Assembly (NCBI GenBank): GCA_022844405.1
Contig: JALHLV010000003.1
Coordinates: 98,846-162,845, forward strand
Source: Sphingomonadales bacterium
Lineage (GTDB): Bacteria > Pseudomonadota > Alphaproteobacteria > SMXS01
Direction: 5' to 3'
Length of the DNA: 64,000 bases
Each line of letters begins with the position of its first letter. The first letter of the stretch is position 1. The notes beneath the pieces were generated by a model, which searched no databases, was not told the origin of the DNA, and saw nothing but the letters and a program-made list of their open reading frames with translations. Positions 58,992 through 64,000 of this stretch are shown here, in pieces. A program made the translations under genes and the position numbers.

Positions 58992-59885
58992 ATGACCGGA
59001 TTGATGCGCCGGGCGATTTTACCGCTCCTGGTCCTTTGTCTAGCCGCGTGCGGCGAACCGCTCGCCGAGCGGGGTACGTTCAGCGAGCCCGAGGTGGACG
59101 AGTCGCCATACGGACTGCGCGCCAACTTCGTGCCTGCGGTCTGGGACCGCCGAAGCGCACCGATGGAGGAGATGCAATCAGGGGAGACGTCTTCCGCTCC
59201 CAAGCGCATCGCCCGCTCGTATTCCTTCTACCTGTCGATGCCGGCAGGCCAAGTTCCCGCCATCCAAAAACGGCATCTCGAGGAATGCCAGCGTCTCAAA
59301 TGCACCATCATCGAGACGACCCTTGCCCGCGAGATCGGCGACCGCTTCGAGGGACGCGCGTCCATTCGCATCGCGCCAGAAGCCTTCGATGCGTTCGTGA
59401 AGATCATCTCCTCCCCGCCGGTCGAGGTCATCCGCCGGTCCGAGGAGACCGAGGACAAGGCCGTCCCCATGCTCCAACTTGAGAAGCTTCTGGAGAGCAA
59501 GGCCGCGCTGCGAGAACGCTTCAAGACCATGCTCACCGCACCCGGCACGCGCACCGTTGCCGACCTCGTCGCAATCGAGAAGGAGTTGGCGCAGGTCCAG
59601 AACGACATAGAGACAGCACAGGCCGAATACGACTATCTGCGCACGGTCACCGAAACGGTGAAGGTGTTCGTCAGCTATTCGGGCCCGGTGGCCCAGGTCG
59701 GCGGCATGGATTTCAGCCCGATCAGCTACGCACTCGGCTCCATCAACGACACGCTCGCCTCCTCGGTCGCGGGGCTGATCGTCTTTGTCGCGGCGGCCCT
59801 GCCCTGGATACCGCTCGTCGCCCTGCTGATCTGGCTCATCAGGGTGCTGTGGCGCCGGTGGCGGACGCCAAGGAAAGCGGTCTAG
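58992..59885 (+). CDS. DUF4349 lipoprotein (first of a pair)
   Basis: The 297-aa protein has a lipobox LAAC at residues 17-20 (predicted lipid-anchored), a DUF4349 periplasmic domain (about 75-225) with a coiled-coil section (VADLVAIEKELAQVQNDIET), and a C-terminal membrane helix (about 260-285, LPWIPLVALLIWLIRVLWRR) with a basic tail. The same layout recurs in the next gene. DUF4349 proteins are envelope proteins of unknown function. Confidence 0.9.
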   Translation: MTGLMRRAILPLLVLCLAACGEPLAERGTFSEPEVDESPYGLRANFVPAVWDRRSAPMEEMQSGETSSAPKRIARSYSFYLSMPAGQVPAIQKRHLEECQRLKCTIIETTLAREIGDRFEGRASIRIAPEAFDAFVKIISSPPVEVIRRSEETEDKAVPMLQLEKLLESKAALRERFKTMLTAPGTRTVADLVAIEKELAQVQNDIETAQAEYDYLRTVTETVKVFVSYSGPVAQVGGMDFSPISYALGSINDTLASSVAGLIVFVAAALPWIPLVALLIWLIRVLWRRWRTPRKAV

Positions 59886-59895
59886 GAAGGAAAAA

Positions 59896-59928
59896 GGGGC
59901 GCCCGCGAGGGGGGATTCCGGGCGCCCC
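59896..59928 (+). terminator. Terminator after the first DUF4349 gene
   Basis: GGGGCGCCCG (59896-59905) pairs exactly with CGGGCGCCCC (59919-59928), loop 13 nt, 10 bp after the stop. A poly-T tail is weak. Confidence 0.55.
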
Positions 59929-60102
59929 AACCGTTTCCGCGCGGAAAGCGGCTCGTTCAGGAAGTCACCGCGATTGCGGTATCCCAGGGAGGGATAAAGA
60001 ATCAACACACTGCCTCGGCTTTAGTTCCGATTCCTTAATTTTATTTAACGCAAACTGTGTCTCCGGCAGGCGTATCCTGTTGTCATCAAAAGGAGATTTG
60101 AG

Positions 60103-61014
60103 ATGATTAATGCAACGTATTTGCCCCGGCTCATGCCGGTTATTCTTCTCATGAGCATCCTTGCGGCTTGTGACCAGCCGTCCGACACACGGACGGAAAT
60201 GCTGTCGGGGCCGATGGAAACCGATATCCTCGACGACATGCCCCCGCCACCGCCGCCTCCGGACTTCAAGCCCCCGGCACCGGCTGCCGCACAGACGCGG
60301 GAACATATCGCGGTTTCTTATAGCTTTGCGCTGGAGGTTCCCGCAGATCAGATCGAAGCCATCCAGAAAAAGCATCTGGCGGAATGCGGCAAGCTCGGCT
60401 GCAAGGTGGTCTCGACCAGCATCTTTCGCTGGCAGGAGACCAGCATTGCCAACTCGTCCATCCGGCTGTCGCCGAAGTCTTTCCAGTCCTTCGCCGGCAT
60501 CGTCTCGGCCGCGCCGGCTACGGTGAGTTCACGGACGGAGAAGGCCGAGGATCAGACTCTGCCCGTGCTTGAGGTGGAAAAGCGGCTAGAACCGAAGATC
60601 GCCCTGCGTGACAGGCTCAAGGGGATGCTTACCGACCCCGGCACCACGAACGCCGCCGACCTGGCTGCCGTCGAGAAAGAACTGGCGCAGGTCCAGGGGG
60701 ACATCGAAACCACGATCGCCCAGCAAAAGCACCTCCGGACTCTCACGGAAACCGTCCTCGTCGACATTAGCTACCAGGGCAAGGAAGCCGAGGTTGCCGG
60801 CCTGAACTTCGCCCCTGTCACGCTAGCCATCACCAATGCCGGCCAGACCGTTATCCGATCGGCCGCCAGCCTCGTCAGCTTCCTGGCAACGATGCTGCCG
60901 TGGATTCCGCTGATCGCCTTCGTTGGCTGGACGGTCCGCCAAGGTCTTCGCCGCTGGCGAGCCTACAACGCCCGGTCCGGCCGCCTTCAGCCCGTGCCGG
61001 CCCCTACCCCCTGA
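60103..61014 (+). CDS. DUF4349 lipoprotein (second of a pair)
   Basis: The 303-aa paralog of the gene at 58992 has lipobox LAAC (about residues 20-23), a proline-rich spacer (DDMPPPPPPPDFKPPAPA), the same coiled coil (ADLAAVEKELAQVQGDIETT), and a C-terminal membrane segment (MLPWIPLIAFVGWTVRQGLR). AAGGAG precedes the ATG. A shared KRHLEEC/KKHLAEC-type helix and matching C-terminal end show a tandem duplication. The 3' end overlaps the convergent nuclease-fold gene by 11 bp. Confidence 0.9.
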   Translation: MINATYLPRLMPVILLMSILAACDQPSDTRTEMLSGPMETDILDDMPPPPPPPDFKPPAPAAAQTREHIAVSYSFALEVPADQIEAIQKKHLAECGKLGCKVVSTSIFRWQETSIANSSIRLSPKSFQSFAGIVSAAPATVSSRTEKAEDQTLPVLEVEKRLEPKIALRDRLKGMLTDPGTTNAADLAAVEKELAQVQGDIETTIAQQKHLRTLTETVLVDISYQGKEAEVAGLNFAPVTLAITNAGQTVIRSAASLVSFLATMLPWIPLIAFVGWTVRQGLRRWRAYNARSGRLQPVPAPTP

Positions 61015-61951
61015 TCAACTGCTCGAGCTGCTGCAGGTCGGTATCCGTGTTGATCTGCATCCACAGCGGCAAATGGTCGGACATCTGGTAGGTGAAGGCT
61101 TGCTTGCTCTTCATGGCGGGAAACAGCTTCTGGTAGTCGCCCTGGTAGAAGTCGACCACGCCGCCCGCGTTGCAGAAGCTTTCGTCGTAGATCGGCCGGT
61201 GCAGGATCTGGTCGTAGCGCTTGTTCCTCTCCAGGTTGCTGCCCAGATCGGCCTTCAGCAGCTTGTCCGGCACCATCAATCCCCTGGAGGTGATCGCCTT
61301 GAACAGGTCGCTGGTCTCGCTGGGGATGTTGAAGTCGCCCATGACGATGATGTCCTTGTCCTCGGCGGTCGGCTCGGCCGCCTTGTCGGCGACCCATTGG
61401 GCCAGCGCGTCCAGCTCGATCAGCCGGTTGGCCTCGCTGTCGCCCCAGCGGATATGCGTCGTCAGACAGACGAAGTCGAAATTGCCCGAGCTGAACGAGC
61501 CCATGTAAGGGCTGCGCCACCACGAGATCTTCGACAGGTACTCGGTCCCCTGCTTGACGCGCGGCGGCTGCGCTTCCGCCGCCAGGCCGTTGAAGGTGAC
61601 CGCGCGCCGATCGAACAGGTAGGCGACCCGTTCCCGGTTGCCACCGGGATCGAGCATGGCGTCGGAATAGACCGCCCGCCATTCCGGGCCGAGGATGTCG
61701 ATAACCTTGCGCAAGTCCGCCAGATTGTCGCGCAGCTCGACCAGGCCGATCAGGTCGAACTGGCTGAGGATTTCGGCGATGTAGAACAGCGCCGCCTTGG
61801 TGCGCGGCTTCTTGCCGAACTCGCGCACGTTCCAGGTGGCGATGTTCAGCGTCTCGTCGATCTTCGACGACGGAATCTTCGCCCTGGCGATCCGTTCCTT
61901 CAACTCGATCAGCCCCTTGGCGATCTCGTCGGTCACACCGTCATAGTTCAT
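61004..61951 (-). CDS. Endonuclease/exonuclease/phosphatase family protein
   Basis: The 315-aa protein has the EEP fold: NIATWNVREFGKKP (N-terminal Asn), VELRDNLADLRKVID (Glu at the metal), DKDIIVMGDFNIPSETSD with the GDFN motif, and MSDHLPLWMQI with the final Asp-His pair. All catalytic positions appear intact. It has no signal peptide; a phosphodiesterase or DNase role is possible. ATG 61951 follows GGGAGGG. Confidence 0.92.
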   Translation of the reverse strand: MNYDGVTDEIAKGLIELKERIARAKIPSSKIDETLNIATWNVREFGKKPRTKAALFYIAEILSQFDLIGLVELRDNLADLRKVIDILGPEWRAVYSDAMLDPGGNRERVAYLFDRRAVTFNGLAAEAQPPRVKQGTEYLSKISWWRSPYMGSFSSGNFDFVCLTTHIRWGDSEANRLIELDALAQWVADKAAEPTAEDKDIIVMGDFNIPSETSDLFKAITSRGLMVPDKLLKADLGSNLERNKRYDQILHRPIYDESFCNAGGVVDFYQGDYQKLFPAMKSKQAFTYQMSDHLPLWMQINTDTDLQQLEQLIRG

Positions 61952-62088
61952 GGAAGCCCTCCCCTCGCGGCGGCCCCCAAATGCCCGCGTCATTGTCCGC
62001 CTCGCCCGGAGGCTTGTCGATACGATTGTTAGAGCGCTTTCAGGCAAGGCGGAATCGCCTTGCCGCCCGAAAGCCGCGGCAAAAGAAT

Positions 62089-63081
62089 CTAGAGGGCCGC
62101 GGCGGCGTGCACCAGGCCCGCGCGGATCAGCGCCTCGTGGGACGGAAACCACATGCCGCCATGCTGCTTGCTCCACGCCTTGCGCGCGAAGACCGGGTCG
62201 ACGCCGCGTTCGATCATCTCCAGGGCGATCTGTTCGTTGACCGCCCGCTCCTTCGCTTCGTTGCCCAGCGGCCAGATGCTCGCCGAATGGAACCCCAGCC
62301 GCGCGCCAGGGCCGATGGTCCGCCGGACGCCGCCCAGAAAGGCGATGGCGCAGCCGGACCAGCACTCGGTCGACGTGTAGGTATCCCAGCCCTGCTCGGC
62401 GATGAAGTCCCTGATCCACCGCGACTCGCGCAGTTCGCCGCCGGCCCCGCCCAGCCTGATGCGCGTCACCGCCGGATATTTCGCGGCGGCTTCGCGCAGC
62501 GCCTTCGCGGAACCGTTGTCGAAGTAGCCGTCGAGCACCAGCTCGGTCCCGCCATGGATCGCCCGGATCGCCACGCTGCTCGGCAGGCTCTCCTGCACCC
62601 GCGCGAACGACGGCTCCAGGTTTGCCCGGACGAGACCCGGTCCCCTCGCCGCCACGGCGATGACCGCCAGGCCGGCGAGGGCGGCGACCCCATAGCCCAG
62701 CGCCCGCCCGCCGCGCCGGCCATGCGTCATGCCGGAGCGGAACAACCCCAGGCAGAGCCAGGCGGCGACAGCGAGCGCCGCGGTCCAGGCGGCGAGGCCG
62801 AGGAAGAACGCAGGCATGGGCGCGAACAGCCCGGAAGCGACCACCAGTCCAAGGCATGCCGCCATGACCGCGGCCGCCGCCGCCACCGGCTTCCAGAGCA
62901 GCCGGGAAAGCCCCAGTTCGCCCCGCCAATAGCGTCCGACGACGCCACGGCTCGCGTGATCGGCGCCGTCATCCAAAGGAAATGCTCCGGCTGGCCATGG
63001 CCCAAGGATACGAACCGGGCGCCCGGACGACAACGGCGATCCTTGCGCCGGCGCGCGCTTTGGGTTCCGATCGACCATCAT
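62089..63081 (-). CDS. Membrane protein with ClpP/crotonase-like domain (COG3904-type)
   Basis: The 330-aa protein has three hydrophobic segments in the first 145 residues (AAAAAVMAACLGLVVASG, AAWTAALAVAAWLCLGL and YGVAALAGLAVIAVAA) and a C-terminal domain of the ClpP-like COG3904 type. Its TSTECWSGCAIAFLGG contains the Ser and flanking Cys found in that family, and GARLGFHSAS carries a conserved His. Its function is unknown. Confidence 0.85.
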   Translation of the reverse strand: MMVDRNPKRAPAQGSPLSSGRPVRILGPWPAGAFPLDDGADHASRGVVGRYWRGELGLSRLLWKPVAAAAAVMAACLGLVVASGLFAPMPAFFLGLAAWTAALAVAAWLCLGLFRSGMTHGRRGGRALGYGVAALAGLAVIAVAARGPGLVRANLEPSFARVQESLPSSVAIRAIHGGTELVLDGYFDNGSAKALREAAAKYPAVTRIRLGGAGGELRESRWIRDFIAEQGWDTYTSTECWSGCAIAFLGGVRRTIGPGARLGFHSASIWPLGNEAKERAVNEQIALEMIERGVDPVFARKAWSKQHGGMWFPSHEALIRAGLVHAAAAL

Positions 63082-63101
63082 CGGCGGCCAAAGGCACCAT
63101 C

Positions 63102-63209
63102 ATGCGTCACGCACTCCTTGCCCCGACCATCCTCGCCGTGGTGCCCGGCGTCGCATTCGCGGCCCAGACGCACATGCGCTCCGGCCGTCATGGATCGCGG
63201 CGCGCCTGA
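63102..63209 (+). CDS. Possible tiny secreted peptide or remnant
   Basis: The 35-aa frame begins MRHALLAPTILAVVPGVAFA, a convincing signal peptide, followed by only 15 basic residues (QTHMRSGRHGSRRA). It may be a truncated secreted gene. No clear ribosome site is seen. Confidence 0.3.
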   Translation: MRHALLAPTILAVVPGVAFAAQTHMRSGRHGSRRA

Positions 63210-63344
63210 TCGGGCGCTCCAAGCCGAGACGGACAATGCGAGGCCCCGCTTCTTCGACGACCGAGCCTGCTGACACTGCCCGGATACAGGATCATACTGA
63301 CCCAACAGCCACCCGTACCGGCGGCTGGGCCAGGGAGGAACCTC

Positions 63345-63677
63345 ATGCGCACTTTGCTACTCTGCGGCGCCGTCGTCGGCGTGCTGACCGCCGTCGAAAC
63401 GCCGGCGGTGGCGGCTGATGAAGCCGCCACCGGGAAATCCGGCATGAGTTCGGCGAACAGCAACCCGCTTTACCGGGAGTCCGCCACGAAGCACTCATCC
63501 GATGCGTCGGCGGGGAAGGGCGGCGAGAAGACGGCGCCGACCAAATCCGATGTGGGTCCGGTCAAGTGGATGGCGCCGGAGGCCACCTCGAAGGACCGGA
63601 TGAGCGGCGCACAGACCAACCCGCTTTATCAGGAGTCCGGCAGCAAGGGCGAAAACCCGCTGCACGAGACCAAGTAG
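63345..63677 (+). CDS. Small secreted repeat protein
   Basis: The 110-aa protein has a signal peptide (MRTLLLCGAVVGVLTAVETP, cleaved near residue 23) and a hydrophilic Gly/Ser/Lys-rich mature part. The motif SxxxNPLYxES occurs twice (NSNPLYRESATK and QTNPLYQESGSK), with a partial third copy (ENPLHETK). AGGGAGG precedes ATG 63345. It is not a recognised family. Confidence 0.7.
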   Translation: MRTLLLCGAVVGVLTAVETPAVAADEAATGKSGMSSANSNPLYRESATKHSSDASAGKGGEKTAPTKSDVGPVKWMAPEATSKDRMSGAQTNPLYQESGSKGENPLHETK

Positions 63678-63690
63678 CCCGGCCGCGCGT

Positions 63691-64000
63691 TCAGCGCGCC
63701 CGCTGGTGCTCCGGCACGGGGCGGAGCTGCGGGTACCAGGGCGAACGCAGCGGATCGCCGGGCTTGAGCTGCAGCGACAGGCCGGGCGTCAGCGGCACCG
63801 TCGGCCGCGACGCCGGGCGCCTGGCATAGACGATGTCCTCACCGTAGCAGCGTATGGTGATCGCCCGGCGCCTGCCGCCTTCGGGCGTCCAGCCGCCGCC
63901 ATGCAGCACGCCCGGATGCAGCAGGATCACGTCGCCCGGCTCGATGTCGAACGACACGATGTTCCACTTGTCGCGCTCGGCCTCGATATTGGGCAGCGGC
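63691..64000 (-). CDS. Phytanoyl-CoA dioxygenase (PhyH) family protein, partial
   Basis: Only the C-terminal about 103 residues are in the window; the gene continues past the right edge. LLHPGVLHGGGWTPEGGRRR contains the distal iron-ligand His and the 2-oxoglutarate-binding Arg region of PhyH non-heme iron dioxygenases, which hydroxylate lipid or natural-product substrates with 2-oxoglutarate. The start and HxD motif lie outside. Confidence 0.85.
   Translation of the reverse strand, partial: PLPNIEAERDKWNIVSFDIEPGDVILLHPGVLHGGGWTPEGGRRRAITIRCYGEDIVYARRPASRPTVPLTPGLSLQLKPGDPLRSPWYPQLRPVPEHQRAR

Noticed and set aside
1-64000. CRISPR arrays, tRNA or rRNA genes, transposases and integrases
   Set aside because: I looked for regularly spaced repeats, cloverleaf-like sequences and integrase/transposase motifs and saw none that I could support; absence by eye is not proof.

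Overview
The window is about two-thirds G+C and gene-dense. Cell-envelope genes with Gram-negative signal peptides, an EcfG-like sigma factor, hairpin repeats of the kind scattered through alphaproteobacterial genomes, and many ring-hydroxylating oxygenases and cytochromes P450 together suggest an environmental alphaproteobacterium (Rhodospirillales/Sphingomonadales-like). That assignment is inference; no rRNA or tRNA gene was seen.

Region 1 (1-14.2 kb) is a xenobiotic/terpenoid/steroid-type oxidation and export island. It holds a TetR regulator, three Rieske oxygenase alpha subunits, two P450s, a Spinster-type MFS carrier and a complete MarR-EmrA-EmrB-outer-membrane-factor efflux operon with a clear operator. 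A third P450 and a SnoaL/NTF2-like protein follow at 18-20 kb, and a fourth Rieske protein with a quinone-oxidoreductase-like partner lies at 51-53 kb. No ferredoxin or ferredoxin reductase is present, so electrons must come from genes elsewhere.

Region 2 (14.2-18.3 kb) is an insertion hotspot. A sirtuin gene is followed by a hipBA toxin-antitoxin cassette, and the last 73 bp of the sirtuin gene are repeated after the cassette (71 of 73 identical). A RelE/HigB-type toxin-antitoxin pair and a fragment resembling a molybdenum hydroxylase come next.

Region 3 (20-30.7 kb) has a membrane protein, an ECF sigma factor, a methyltransferase, a DUF2383 stress-type protein, glucokinase, an ABC transporter whose ATPase motifs are degenerate, a GH1 beta-glucosidase between two copies of an intergenic repeat, and a TPR-sulfotransferase.

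Region 4 (30.9-41 kb) is dominated by two tandem, paralogous giant autotransporters (1713 and 1500 aa), each followed by a strong hairpin terminator.

Region 5 (41.4-50.9 kb) has an arsenic operon (arsR, arsI, arsC, aquaporin), a RES-Xre toxin-antitoxin pair, serine acetyltransferase, VapBC, a periplasmic copper chaperone, small membrane proteins, a flavoprotein, a PIN-like protein and a TPR protein.

Region 6 (53-64 kb) has a second VapBC, a DUF2235 hydrolase, an autoregulated-looking Fic protein, a small phage-like island (repressor, VRR-NUC nuclease, HTH protein), a pair of DUF4349 lipoproteins, an exo/endonuclease/phosphatase-fold protein, a ClpP-like membrane protein, small secreted proteins, and a PhyH dioxygenase cut by the window edge. 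Five toxin-antitoxin modules plus Fic lie in 64 kb, most with a visible operator, marking the window as accessory-rich.
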